DNA of 64,000 nucleotides from Nitrospinia bacterium. GTDB taxonomy: Bacteria; Nitrospinota; Nitrospinia; Nitrospinales; JAJDAT01. Under the pieces are notes generated by a model. That model saw only the letters and a program-made list of their open reading frames with translations, was not told the DNA's origin and did not search any database. Below, one piece after another: positions 8,471 to 17,770 of this stretch (the first letter of the stretch is position 1; every line of letters starts with the position of its first letter). A program made the position numbers and the translations under genes. The DNA is taken from NCBI GenBank assembly GCA_029261715.1, contig JAJDAT010000016.1, positions 1 to 64,000 on the forward strand, read 5' to 3'.

Positions 8471-8989
8471 TCAGCCACTGTCCATTGATCTTACTAGTCG
8501 GTCGAAAATTATTCTTAAGGTAGACGTAAATTTTTCGGAATCGTTTTCAATGTGGCTTTTTAGTTCCTCGATATCCCAGAACTTTCCGTCGCTAATTTCG
8601 TCTGGAGCTAAAGTCATTTTTTCATCTGAAATACACTTATAAACGGAAACATGCTCCCACAACGTTTTTTCGGACGCAGAAAGCTTTATCCAAAAATCTA
8701 TTTTTGTTTTAATTCCTAATTCTTCCCACAGTTCTCTTGAAGCGCTTTCATCGTAATTTTCTCCAGAGTCAACGTGGCCGGAGGCAGAGCAATCCCAAAG
8801 ATCTGGGTTTTCGTCTTTTTGTAGCGACCTTTTTTGGAGAAACAATTTGTTTTCGGAGTTGAAAACTAAAATGTGAACCGAACGATGGATTAAACTTTTT
8901 TCATGGACTAACTTTCTTGAGGCCTGACCGATTATTCGATCTTCTTGATCAACGACATCAAAAACTTCCGACTGATTTAGAGCTACCAT
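8471..8989 (-). CDS. NUDIX hydrolase, isopentenyl-diphosphate isomerase-like subgroup
   Basis: 172 residues. The start EVFDVVDQEDRIIGQASRK is typical of the YfcD/Idi-like group. A Nudix box follows at about 69-91: GHVDSGENYDESASRELWEE, then LGI. This keeps the G-x5-E-x7-REUxEE pattern, so metal-dependent diphosphate hydrolysis (or isomerisation in Idi homologues) is expected. The substrate is unknown. The gene stands alone, with a possible MITE downstream and an inverted repeat upstream. Confidence 0.85.
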   Translation of the reverse strand: MVALNQSEVFDVVDQEDRIIGQASRKLVHEKSLIHRSVHILVFNSENKLFLQKRSLQKDENPDLWDCSASGHVDSGENYDESASRELWEELGIKTKIDFWIKLSASEKTLWEHVSVYKCISDEKMTLAPDEISDGKFWDIEELKSHIENDSEKFTSTLRIIFDRLVRSMDSG

Positions 8990-9021
8990 GAATTAAGGCT
9001 CGTTTTAAATCTGAAAAAATC

Positions 9022-9079
9022 GTTACTCGCAATCTAGATCAATTAAAATGCGCTAAAATGGGTTTCAATGGCGAGTAAC
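9022..9079. repeat. Inverted repeat between NUDIX and HPr-chimera genes
   Basis: GTTACTCGC at 9022-9030 and GCGAGTAAC at 9071-9079 are exact 9-base inverted copies separated by 40 bases. They lie between the NUDIX start and the stop of the next gene. There is no U-tract, so a terminator is not convincing; a protein-binding or element-end origin is possible. Confidence 0.3.
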
Positions 9080-9088
9080 CAGATAGTT

Positions 9089-10420
9089 TTATTTAGAAGA
9101 ATTTGTTAGAGCTTTTAAATACTCTAATCCGGCGGGAACTTCCTCGTTTTCGCAATAATTACTTTCCGCGAGAATTTTAATATCGTCTAAAGTTTTTTTA
9201 TCTCCTTCAAAGGTTACAATTTGGTAACCTTTATCGGCGATTAAACCTCCTGCCTGCAATAAACTCATGACCGACTTTAAACTAAACTTTTCATCGTCTA
9301 CTAGCAAAAAAGCGTCTTTATTGTGTTCTTTTGCGATTAATGTCAAATAAGTCGAAGGCCTAGCATGAAAGCCATGTGGCTGAGGAATTGGCAACTCGTA
9401 TCTAACTATTTCCAACGCGTTCGTTAAAATTTCTTCGCTCAACCTTGCTCCTTCTTGAATATAAGCTATGCTTAATTTAAATCCAAAGTTGATGATCGTT
9501 GAAAAAAGCGTATTTTTATCCACCAAACTAGCAATAGTTTCTTTACATCCTCCTTGCCTAATATCATCTTCATGTCTTTCATAAAAATGGCACAACCACA
9601 AAGAGATTTCTTGAAGATGCAACGCTAAAGACATGCATCCTCGGATATTTTTCAGGTCGGGAAAAGTATATTCAATCCTAGTGTTTTTAACATAGGTATC
9701 GTAATCCGACTGAACGCTATGAATAACATTAGAGTACATTCGAGAATTCTTCTCGTTAATAATTTCTGGGATTATTTTCCTTAATTGATCCATGTCTTCG
9801 GTAAATTCTATTTTTACCTCTTTAAGCATTTTTGCAACATTTCTAACTTTACCGCATAGATCGATGACTCGTTCTTGCTCGTCTTTTACTCTATCTTCAG
9901 AAATATTTTTTGGAAGTTTTTTATTACTTTGAAATTCAGGAAACTCGCTAGGCTTTACTCCTTCTCCTGGAACTTTCAGACCATTTACTTTTGCAGATTT
10001 TTCGATTTCTTCAAAAAGACTTAATATTGATTGATTTAAAAAAATTAAGGTTTTATCAGCTCCGGAATAAAACTCTTTCTCGACTTCGCCCGATACAAGA
10101 AGGTTGTAGAACGGATATCGGTCAAGTAAATGCCTAATCAAAAAAGCGCAAATCCCTAAATTTCTGATAGAAGCGACGTATTCAGAAAAATTTACCCAGG
10201 TTTTGTTCTCGCGCGCCCCATGTTCATCCAAAAAGCTTTCTAAAAATTCCGCTTCTTGGACTAAATGTGAATAAAACTTTTTAGAAATGTCAGAGCCATC
10301 TCCAACATACGCTTTAAGCGAATTCATACTGCGAAAAAAACTAAGACTCCTATCTTGAACAAACGGTAAAAAATCTTCTTCAGCAATAAATTGTATTAAC
10401 GATTCGGGTTCTGACGTCAT
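9089..10420 (-). CDS. HPr-domain protein with large N-terminal region of unknown function
   Basis: 443 residues. The C-terminal about 95 residues form an HPr fold. GFHARPS carries the phosphorylatable histidine H352, and SLKSVMSLLQAG carries a serine (S383) at the place of the HPr Ser46 regulatory site. The first about 340 residues are mostly helical and charged (for example VIDLCGKVRNVAKMLKEVKI and ENILTNALEIVRYELP-like helices) and match nothing I know. Ordinary HPr is about 88 residues and acts in the sugar phosphotransferase system. No Enzyme I or other PTS gene is visible nearby, so a regulatory phosphorelay is more likely than sugar transport. The gene starts 13 bases after the HNH gene's stop. 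Confidence 0.75.
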   Translation of the reverse strand: MTSEPESLIQFIAEEDFLPFVQDRSLSFFRSMNSLKAYVGDGSDISKKFYSHLVQEAEFLESFLDEHGARENKTWVNFSEYVASIRNLGICAFLIRHLLDRYPFYNLLVSGEVEKEFYSGADKTLIFLNQSILSLFEEIEKSAKVNGLKVPGEGVKPSEFPEFQSNKKLPKNISEDRVKDEQERVIDLCGKVRNVAKMLKEVKIEFTEDMDQLRKIIPEIINEKNSRMYSNVIHSVQSDYDTYVKNTRIEYTFPDLKNIRGCMSLALHLQEISLWLCHFYERHEDDIRQGGCKETIASLVDKNTLFSTIINFGFKLSIAYIQEGARLSEEILTNALEIVRYELPIPQPHGFHARPSTYLTLIAKEHNKDAFLLVDDEKFSLKSVMSLLQAGGLIADKGYQIVTFEGDKKTLDDIKILAESNYCENEEVPAGLEYLKALTNSSK

Positions 10421-10433
10421 AAATTTTTCTCAA

Positions 10434-10970
10434 TCAATTAACAAGTTGTCTTAATTTTTTTGGTAAATATTTATTCCAACATTCCAGGTGAGATTTGGGA
10501 GCGGGAGGAACGGATAACGAAAAAAAATAAAAATCTGGTTTTATCGGTTTCTTAGCTAAATAAAAACCAATTTCTTCTGGAGTTTTATTCGACTTCTTTA
10601 AATTACAAGGTTTACATGCAACAACTACATTGTTCCAGGTAGTTTTTCCTCCTCTGGACTTCGGAATAATATGATCAATTGTTAAGGATTGGGAAGTTTC
10701 AGAACAATATTGACAAGTAAAATTATCTCTTTTCAGGATATTTTTTTTACTGAAAGATATGCTCTTCCCGGATTTTTTACGAACCATTTTTAATACTCGT
10801 ATAACCGTGGGAAGCGCAAATGACGCATTGGGAGATTTAACTTGGTAACCGTCTACCTCCAACCCTTCTGCACGACCAGACAAAACCATTATAAGGGCTC
10901 TTTTAGCATTACAAAATTGCAAAGGTTCGTAGGAATAATTTAAAACCAAAATTTTAAACGATTCCAACAT
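10434..10970 (-). CDS. HNH endonuclease
   Basis: 178 residues. An N-terminal segment (ILVLNYSYEPLQFCNAKRAL, then a VLSGRAEGLE stretch) is typical of small stand-alone bacterial HNH proteins. The nuclease motif lies at about 88-140: a CQYC zinc knuckle, LTIDHIIPKSRGGKTTWNN with the catalytic His, then CKPCNLKKSNKTPEE with the second CxxC. Such proteins are very widespread, and their cellular job is unclear (DNA repair or nicking has been proposed). The gene is probably co-transcribed with the HPr chimera 13 bases downstream. Confidence 0.9.
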   Translation of the reverse strand: MLESFKILVLNYSYEPLQFCNAKRALIMVLSGRAEGLEVDGYQVKSPNASFALPTVIRVLKMVRKKSGKSISFSKKNILKRDNFTCQYCSETSQSLTIDHIIPKSRGGKTTWNNVVVACKPCNLKKSNKTPEEIGFYLAKKPIKPDFYFFSLSVPPAPKSHLECWNKYLPKKLRQLVN

Positions 10971-11181
10971 AATGGCCTATTCCTAATTTAAGTCGCTAAA
11001 ACTATTAAATTAAAAGGGGAAAGATCTTGCCATGCAATCGCATATTTGATTATGCGAATAAACGAAACTCAATATTTAAGAGAGTTTACTCTTTAGATAA
11101 TCAGAGTGTCAACTCGATTCACTGTTGAATAGTCTATATGTAAACCCAAAAAAACTTAATAAAAAAGGGATAGAAAACCTA

Positions 11182-11865
11182 TTATCGAATCGCCAAATAC
11201 CAACGACTTAAAACTTTTGGCGGAAACCCTATAATAAAAAGGCTGGCAATAAGCCAATTCCGCAAAGTAGCAAAGATGATTCCTTCAGACAACCAACGGC
11301 GGGCAGAAGTAGAAGCTTTTTCATCAAGAATCGCAATTTTACCTTCTTTTCTTAATCTCTGGAAAAAGTCCATATCTTCGCAGATAGGTAAATTTTTATA
11401 GCCCTGTATCCGACTGAATACTGCTTTTTGAACAAAAATTCCCTGGTCTCCATAAGTAACGCCCAAATATTTTGAACGTAATGTCGCCACTGTCGAAATA
11501 AGCTTTAAAGAACGCTTGGAGGACGCAATATCCAGACTAAACGCTCCGCCTATGAATTCTCCAGAGGACATTGTTTGGACCATTTTTTTATAACCGTTTA
11601 ATTCGACGATACTATCCGCATGAAGAAACCATAGAACGTCTCCAGCGGCAACCTCAGCCGCCGCATTCATCTGGGCGGCCCTGCCTTTTGGGGCCGCAAC
11701 CATTTTTATGTCCATTTTTTTGACAATGGCGCGCGTTTCATCATTGCTACCGCCATCGCTAACGATTATTTCGTAAGGGCCAAAGCTTTGAACCTTTAAC
11801 AAAGTCTGTTCAATAACGCTCGACTCGTTAAATGCTGGAACAATTACAGATAGTCTTAAACTCAT
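11182..11865 (-). CDS. Family 2 glycosyltransferase (TIGR04283-like)
   Basis: A 227-residue GT-A glycosyltransferase. It opens with LSVIVPAFNESSVIEQTL. EIIVSDGGSNDETRAI carries the first nucleotide-binding Asp, and LWFLHADSIVE near 75-85 carries the metal-binding DxD-equivalent (HAD). GAFSLDI and YGDQGIFVQKAVF are typical of the TIGR04283 group, some of which are linked to arsenosugar synthesis. A hydrophobic stretch near 205-220 may anchor it to the membrane. The usual TIGR04282 partner is not next to it, so the acceptor is unknown. Confidence 0.85.
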   Translation of the reverse strand: MSLRLSVIVPAFNESSVIEQTLLKVQSFGPYEIIVSDGGSNDETRAIVKKMDIKMVAAPKGRAAQMNAAAEVAAGDVLWFLHADSIVELNGYKKMVQTMSSGEFIGGAFSLDIASSKRSLKLISTVATLRSKYLGVTYGDQGIFVQKAVFSRIQGYKNLPICEDMDFFQRLRKEGKIAILDEKASTSARRWLSEGIIFATLRNWLIASLFIIGFPPKVLSRWYLAIR

Positions 11866-12146
11866 GAACTTAGGAAAAAGATAGTTATTGCGTTAGCGAC
11901 AAGTTAGAAAGCTAATAAAAAAAGTAAACCATAAGGATGAATTAATTGCAATAAACTTAGGAGAGGTTTATAAACTCACTCGCGGATCTTCAATATTGAA
12001 TAAAAACCGTATTTCCATCAAAAATTTGGACAAAAAACTATTTTAAAGAAATCAACGCTCAACGCCGATTTATATAAAGGAGTACTGCCAAAAAAAATTT
12101 AGAAATGTTATATTATAAGATTAAAAAAATCTTACCTTAAGTTAGA

Positions 12147-12947
12147 ATGCTTGCTCATTTTATCGATTCAAAATCCTTTCAATGCGGTTATTTCGACGAT
12201 CGCCAATCTTTCTTCGAAGAATATCTTTTAGAGGATATTTCTGAGACCGAATTTGAATACCTATTATCAAATGGAATGCGGCACTTCGGAGACTATTTTT
12301 TCCGTCCTCGATGCAACGGCTGCCACGATTGTATTCCTATAAGAATTCGCCCCGAGACATTTACTATGTCAAGATCGAATAAACGAACTGTCAAAAAATG
12401 CGAAGGTATCAAAATAAAAGTTGGCCCTCCTAAATTCACCGAAAAAAAGTTTGAGCTTTATCTGGAACACAAAAAAAGATTCCCGTCTTTACAAGACGAT
12501 GTCGAAGATATAGATAATTTTTCAGTTTCCTTTTATCAAAGCGTTCCTTTTGGGATTGAATTCGAATATCACTACGATGGGGAACTTGTGGGAGTCGCGC
12601 TGGGAGATTTTACTAGAAACACATTTTCCGCTGTCTATACTTTCTATAAAAACCCTCATCCTCAAATGAGTCTTGGCGTTTTTAGTATTTTAAAACAGAT
12701 TCAATTTTCCAGGGAATGCGGGATAAAGTTTTTTTATCTAGGTTACTTTATTTTAAAAAGCAGGTCTTTAAACTATAAAGCCAATTTTAAGCCCAATGAG
12801 GTTTTTATCAACAATGAGTGGGTCCCCTATAAATCCGATAATGGCGAGACTTTAGTCTCAAACGAATTATTAAATTGGAAAAATTCGGAGTTTTTAATTA
12901 AAGAAACTCAAAGAGAAGAGTTTCGAGGCGATATGAGAGTTAGATAA
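12147..12947 (+). CDS. bpt: Arginyltransferase-family protein (Bpt/Ate type)
   Basis: A 266-residue aminoacyl-tRNA-protein transferase. The N-terminal domain has C13 (QCGYFDDRQS) and the cluster RPRCNGCHDC (C56, C59, C62) that is conserved in bacterial Bpt and eukaryotic Ate1. The C-terminal GNAT-like part includes YHYDGELVGVALGDF, FYKNPHPQMSLGVFSIL and FFYLGYFI. Bacterial Bpt adds leucine to N-terminal Asp or Glu, and Ate1 adds arginine, which marks proteins for degradation. Which amino acid is used here cannot be told from sequence. The gene is isolated on the plus strand. The genome also encodes a UBact-proteasome, so two tagging routes coexist. Confidence 0.88.
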   Translation: MLAHFIDSKSFQCGYFDDRQSFFEEYLLEDISETEFEYLLSNGMRHFGDYFFRPRCNGCHDCIPIRIRPETFTMSRSNKRTVKKCEGIKIKVGPPKFTEKKFELYLEHKKRFPSLQDDVEDIDNFSVSFYQSVPFGIEFEYHYDGELVGVALGDFTRNTFSAVYTFYKNPHPQMSLGVFSILKQIQFSRECGIKFFYLGYFILKSRSLNYKANFKPNEVFINNEWVPYKSDNGETLVSNELLNWKNSEFLIKETQREEFRGDMRVR

Positions 12948-13089
12948 CTTCGAAATACATAAGGTAAAGCCAAAGAACTATGCATACGTTAACAATAACA
13001 CCTGCGTGAAAAATCCAATTGAAGGATTTACTATATTTAAATTTATAATCCACTTAACTCTCCCCTCATTTTTTAGTAGTTATTTCCCG

Positions 13090-13887
13090 CTAGTCCATCA
13101 CTAAAGTTTTTAATCTCTTTGCCAATGGCCCCGGCCTAATTGTTTTTCTAACTGGGCGATCAATGAGATTCAAACTCATATAAAGTCTTTCAAGTTTTGG
13201 GAAAATATTTCCTTCCGCAATCAACTTTCCCCCAGCGTCCCGAATTTCATTCCTCCAAATACTTAAGACTTTCAAGGATTTAAAACTTTCAGATTTAGCG
13301 ATAGCAGTAAACCCTTCATCTCCTATTTTATTCGAACAAAGATAAAGGTTTGTTAAATTTATTAAAGTTTCAGTAGACGCTAGCTCTAAAGCCCCTTTAT
13401 CCCCCATCTGTGTAGAATCTAAATGCAAAGCGCTTAATTTTGGCAGTTTATCCGATTTAGCTAAATATTGAACCCCCTCGTGCCCAAGAGGATTCGAATC
13501 AAGAAAAAGCGTTTCTAAACAACTTAAATTATCCGATTCAGCAATCGCTTTGGCTCCAAGCGAATTAATTTTATTTGCCTCTAACATTAAACAAATTAAA
13601 TTTTTTGCTAAACCTGATTCAACTAAAGCTTTTATCCCGTCCTCTCCAGATTCCCCAATATTATTATGGTTCAAGTAAATATGGGTGATCTTATCGGATA
13701 TTTTACATTGAGCAAAAATCTTAATGTCTTCGTCGCTTAGACCATTATCACTTAAGTAAATCTTTTCTAAAGTCGGAATAGGTTCTAATTTGGCAAGTTT
13801 TTCTAGCTCAACCCTGCCAATACCCTGGTTTTCCAAATCAAGGAGAGTTCCATCCTCGCTCAATTGTTTTTTTACTAGTTCTTCCAT
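13090..13887 (-). CDS. Leucine-rich repeat protein, ribonuclease-inhibitor-like
   Basis: 265 residues. From about residue 33 onward it consists of repeats of about 27-29 residues, each with an LxxLxLxxNxIGDEGxxAIAxS core (for example NLTNLYLCSNKIGDEGFTAI and KLSALHLDSTQMGDKGALEL). This spacing is the RNI/NLR type of LRR seen in eukaryotic ribonuclease inhibitor and in some bacterial proteins. There is no signal peptide or membrane segment, so it is probably cytoplasmic and binds another protein. No partner domain is fused, and the neighbouring genes give no hint of the target. Confidence 0.85.
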   Translation of the reverse strand: MEELVKKQLSEDGTLLDLENQGIGRVELEKLAKLEPIPTLEKIYLSDNGLSDEDIKIFAQCKISDKITHIYLNHNNIGESGEDGIKALVESGLAKNLICLMLEANKINSLGAKAIAESDNLSCLETLFLDSNPLGHEGVQYLAKSDKLPKLSALHLDSTQMGDKGALELASTETLINLTNLYLCSNKIGDEGFTAIAKSESFKSLKVLSIWRNEIRDAGGKLIAEGNIFPKLERLYMSLNLIDRPVRKTIRPGPLAKRLKTLVMD

Positions 13888-14042
13888 AAAATTTTTTCGC
13901 CGATATTTGATCTATAAAAATAAACCAGACGTTTTAGCCTCATGACTAATGACGTAGAGGTTTTCTTAAATTATTATTAAAAAGTTTTTATATTTTTGAA
14001 TTATATCAGTAAATATATTAAACCGTCTTCAAAAATTCAAAT

Positions 14043-17000
14043 TCACTCACTTCCATAACCTCCGCCTCCAGGAGTCAGAATTCGGATGGCATCTCCTGTT
14101 TTAGCGGTTTTTTGGTTTTTCCCGCCAAAATCCTCAATAGTTCCAGAGTTTGATATCCAAAGGTTTTTTCCCATTTCCCCATTGCCTCCGCCATTTAAAC
14201 CATAAGGAGGGTACACTCTTCTTTCAGATAAGATTGCCACATTCATGGGGCTTAAGAATTCGATCTCACGGATCAAACCATCTCCACCGCAGTATTTTCC
14301 ATTCCCTCCAGAGCCTGATCTATAAGCAAACTCTCTTAATAAAACAGGGTATCTAAATTCTAATATTTCAGGGTCCGTTATCCTGGTGTTAGTCATATGA
14401 GTGTGCACACCCGACTGACCACTCCACCCTGGACCAGCGCCTGCTCCACCGCCAATAGTTTCATAATAGCCAAATTCGTCATTACCAAATGTAAGATTAT
14501 TCATGCACCCCTGAGAACCCGCCAATGCTTCAAACGACTTTAAAATCACGTCGGTTATCCTTTGAGACGTCAAAACATTCCCTCCGCAAACTGCGGCTCC
14601 ATCCTTAGGGTTTAAAATAGACCCCTCCGGTATCAATATTTTAATAGGAATGAGAAAACCTTCATTTAACGGAATTTCTTCTTGGATTAAGCAACGTAAA
14701 CAATAAAGAATTGCAGAAAAAGTTACCGCCTTGGGAGCGTTAAAATTTTCTCGCACCTGAGAAGTTGTTTCCGTGAAATCAAATACGGCAGATCCACTTT
14801 TTTTATCAATTTGTAATTGTAGAGAAATTTTAGAACTATCATCCATATATTCAACTGAATAACCGTCATTCAACCCTGTCCAATCCTTTAACAATGCTCT
14901 AACTGAATCGGCAGAATTCTTCTGAATCAGATCCATATACCTACTAACCGTTTCAAACGAATTTTCTTCAACTAATTTCCCTAATAATTCTTTTCCTCGC
15001 CGATTTGCAGCGACTTGAGCCTTAAGATCGGAAATATTATCTTTTAAGGCCCTTGTTCCAAAGGTATTGCTACTTCCCGATAATATTTTAGAAATTTCTT
15101 CTTCACGGAAAGATCCACTTTCAACTAACTTAAAAAACTTTATCGCTATTCCTTCGTCTTCCAATCTAGTCGAGAATGGGGGCATCGAGCCGGGAGAAAT
15201 TCCTCCAACATCAGAATGATGACCTCTATTGGCTGCATAAAACTTAGGAACCCCATTATAAAAAATAGGAGTAACCACTGTTATGTCTGGTAAATGGCTT
15301 CCTCCCATTTCTGGGTGATTCGATAACCAGACATCTCCTTCTTTAACGTCATTCCCAAAAGATTCTACTAATTTTCGGACTGTCTCCCCCATAGCTCCTA
15401 GATGAACTGGTAAATGAGGAGCGTTTGCCACAAGATTGCCCTTACCATCGAAGATAGCGCAAGAGAAATCTCTTCTTTCTTTAATATTGGTAGAAGTTGC
15501 AGTTTTTTCAAGAATACGTCCCATTTGTTCAGCTATTGCCATAAAACGGTGCCCATACAACGATAGTAAAACTGGGTTTTCTGCGGAGTCATCAATGTCC
15601 TGAGAAACCTTTGATACATTTATTTCGACATCTCCAAACTCCGTTATCACGGCTGTACAAAAGGGGTCTATAACAATAGTAGAAGATGAATCGATAATAA
15701 TAGCCGGCCCACTTATATTTTCACCAACGCCCATAGCATGAAGTTGAAAAATAGGCGTTGGTTTCCATTCGTTATCAAAAAAACAATCTACTGTATCAAT
15801 AGGTTCAGAAGCGCTTGAACTGAAGGGAATTTTTCTTTGAACAATATTAGGAGAGTGGCCGATAGCTCGAACAACAATTTCATCTATCAAAATTTCTCTA
15901 TCTTCTAATTGAAATCCCATCTCTCTGGAATGCCAATTTAAAAATTTTTCTTTTATATCTTTTGATTCTGAAAAAAGAAGGGCTTTCGAAGTATCAGTAT
16001 CTTGATATCTTAAAACCAAATACGCTTGAATCTGAATTTGATTTTCGCTAAACCCTTGCCCTTTAATAATTGCGCTTGCTTCCGTCCTTAAACGTTCTAT
16101 ATCCTCCGACAAATGAGAAAGATCTTTTAATTTATAAGCTACTGGCTGACGAATTTCTTCGAAAACATCAGCCAATCCCATACCGAAGGCAGAAAGAATT
16201 CCCGCAAAACGATGAACAAAGATTTTTTCAATACCCAAGATTTTTGCAACAGCGCAAGCGTGCTGCCCTGCCGCCCCTCCAAAACAAGCTAAAACATGAT
16301 CCGACACGTCAAAACCTTTTTCAGAAGTAACTTCTCGAATCGCCCGCGCCATTGCTTCATTTGCAACCTGAACAAAACCTGCAGCAACCTCTTCTACGCT
16401 ATAAAGATGAATTCCTTTTTTGACGTTGTGTTCATTTACTGTTTCTACAATTTGTTTAATAGCAACTCTAGCCGCCCCTTTATCCAAAGGTTGATCGGAG
16501 TTTGGACCAAAAATATTTGGAAAATGATCTGGCAATAATCTTCCCAAAATCAAATTAGCGTCGGTTAAAGCGGCATGTCCATCTTTTCCATAACAAACTG
16601 GACCTGGGTTTGCCCCGGCTGAATCTGGTCCAACAACAAACAAACCATTTTTAAAATAAAGTCGCGAACCTCCGCCAGCAGCTATCGTTTTAATTTTTAA
16701 ATGAGACGTTTGCAAATGTACCGCTGAAATTTCCGACTCATCCATCCATTCAAATTCTCCATCAAACCTAGAGACATCAGTTGACGTTCCCCCCATATCA
16801 AAGCCTATAAGTGGCTTTTCTGGATACCGCTCTCTACCAGTTAAGGCGTATCCAACAACGCCTCCAGCAGGTCCCGAATAAATTGATCGACTGCCAGAAA
16901 AACGGCTGGCGTCAACTAACCCTCCGTCGGACTGCATAAACCAGATTGGAAGAGCTTCATCTTGAAACTTGGAACGAAACTCTTTCACGTATTTTTGGAT

Positions 17001-17729
17001 AATAGGATTAAGATAAGCTTCGACGCTTGCAGTCTGCCCTCTGTCGACAAGCTTAATTTTAGGCGACACCGAATGGGATAAAGCAATGTTTGAAAATCCT
17101 ATTTCCTTAGCTAACTTTTCTATTTCCAATTCATGTTTTGGAAATGCATAGGAATGAATACAAACTACGGCAATACTCGTAATACCTTCTCCCCATATTT
17201 CTAATAAGTCGGATTTTAATCGATCAAGATCTAAAGGTTGGATTACTTTATAAAATCGACCTGTCTGCGATAAATAAGCGTCTCCGTTCTCTTCTTCAGG
17301 TTGTAAAAGTCTAACCCGTTCATTTACCTCGACAACTTTTTCATAAAATGGCTCGGGTATTTGAATTTTTAAATCAAAAATATCGGGACGATTTTGCTTT
17401 CCAATACGTAAAAGGTCCTTAAAACCTTTAGTGATAACAACAGCAGAACGAACCCCTTTCCTTTCAAGCAAAGCGTTAGTTGCTAGTGTAGTTCCCATTC
17501 GAATCCACTCTATCGAACTTGAAGATTGAAAAGGTTTCCCAAGACGATCCATAATTCTGCGAATTCCTTCGATGGGAGCGTCCGAGTATTTTTCGGGATT
17601 TTCAGAGAGGAGTTTTTCTACCATGAACCCAGGGGATTCTGGAATCTCGGCATATACATCGGTAAAGGTTCCTCCTCTATCAATCGCAAAGCGGATTTGC
17701 GCCGATTTAAAAGTCTGGGAGGATTCCAT
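14043..17729 (-). CDS. 5-oxoprolinase (fused hydantoinase A/B)
   Basis: 1228 residues, the full length of the ATP-dependent OPLAH type, which opens 5-oxoproline to glutamate. The HyuA half has RFAIDRGGTFTDVYAE at the start and GFDMGGTSTDVSRFDGEF near 307-324. TTLATNALLERKG lies near 79-91 and CFGGAAGQHACAVAK near 485-499. The HyuB half begins near 720 and has DFSCAIFDGKGNLVANAPHL and GGSHLPDITVV, ending with ILTPGGGGYG. Both halves are intact and in one frame. The gene is large and stands alone between the LRR and MBL genes, probably for recycling pyroglutamate from peptides or glutathione-like compounds. Confidence 0.92.
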   Translation of the reverse strand: MESSQTFKSAQIRFAIDRGGTFTDVYAEIPESPGFMVEKLLSENPEKYSDAPIEGIRRIMDRLGKPFQSSSSIEWIRMGTTLATNALLERKGVRSAVVITKGFKDLLRIGKQNRPDIFDLKIQIPEPFYEKVVEVNERVRLLQPEEENGDAYLSQTGRFYKVIQPLDLDRLKSDLLEIWGEGITSIAVVCIHSYAFPKHELEIEKLAKEIGFSNIALSHSVSPKIKLVDRGQTASVEAYLNPIIQKYVKEFRSKFQDEALPIWFMQSDGGLVDASRFSGSRSIYSGPAGGVVGYALTGRERYPEKPLIGFDMGGTSTDVSRFDGEFEWMDESEISAVHLQTSHLKIKTIAAGGGSRLYFKNGLFVVGPDSAGANPGPVCYGKDGHAALTDANLILGRLLPDHFPNIFGPNSDQPLDKGAARVAIKQIVETVNEHNVKKGIHLYSVEEVAAGFVQVANEAMARAIREVTSEKGFDVSDHVLACFGGAAGQHACAVAKILGIEKIFVHRFAGILSAFGMGLADVFEEIRQPVAYKLKDLSHLSEDIERLRTEASAIIKGQGFSENQIQIQAYLVLRYQDTDTSKALLFSESKDIKEKFLNWHSREMGFQLEDREILIDEIVVRAIGHSPNIVQRKIPFSSSASEPIDTVDCFFDNEWKPTPIFQLHAMGVGENISGPAIIIDSSSTIVIDPFCTAVITEFGDVEINVSKVSQDIDDSAENPVLLSLYGHRFMAIAEQMGRILEKTATSTNIKERRDFSCAIFDGKGNLVANAPHLPVHLGAMGETVRKLVESFGNDVKEGDVWLSNHPEMGGSHLPDITVVTPIFYNGVPKFYAANRGHHSDVGGISPGSMPPFSTRLEDEGIAIKFFKLVESGSFREEEISKILSGSSNTFGTRALKDNISDLKAQVAANRRGKELLGKLVEENSFETVSRYMDLIQKNSADSVRALLKDWTGLNDGYSVEYMDDSSKISLQLQIDKKSGSAVFDFTETTSQVRENFNAPKAVTFSAILYCLRCLIQEEIPLNEGFLIPIKILIPEGSILNPKDGAAVCGGNVLTSQRITDVILKSFEALAGSQGCMNNLTFGNDEFGYYETIGGGAGAGPGWSGQSGVHTHMTNTRITDPEILEFRYPVLLREFAYRSGSGGNGKYCGGDGLIREIEFLSPMNVAILSERRVYPPYGLNGGGNGEMGKNLWISNSGTIEDFGGKNQKTAKTGDAIRILTPGGGGYGSE

Positions 17730-17770
17730 TAATTTGAGAAAATTTTGGTGAGGTTTTAAAACAAAAAAAT

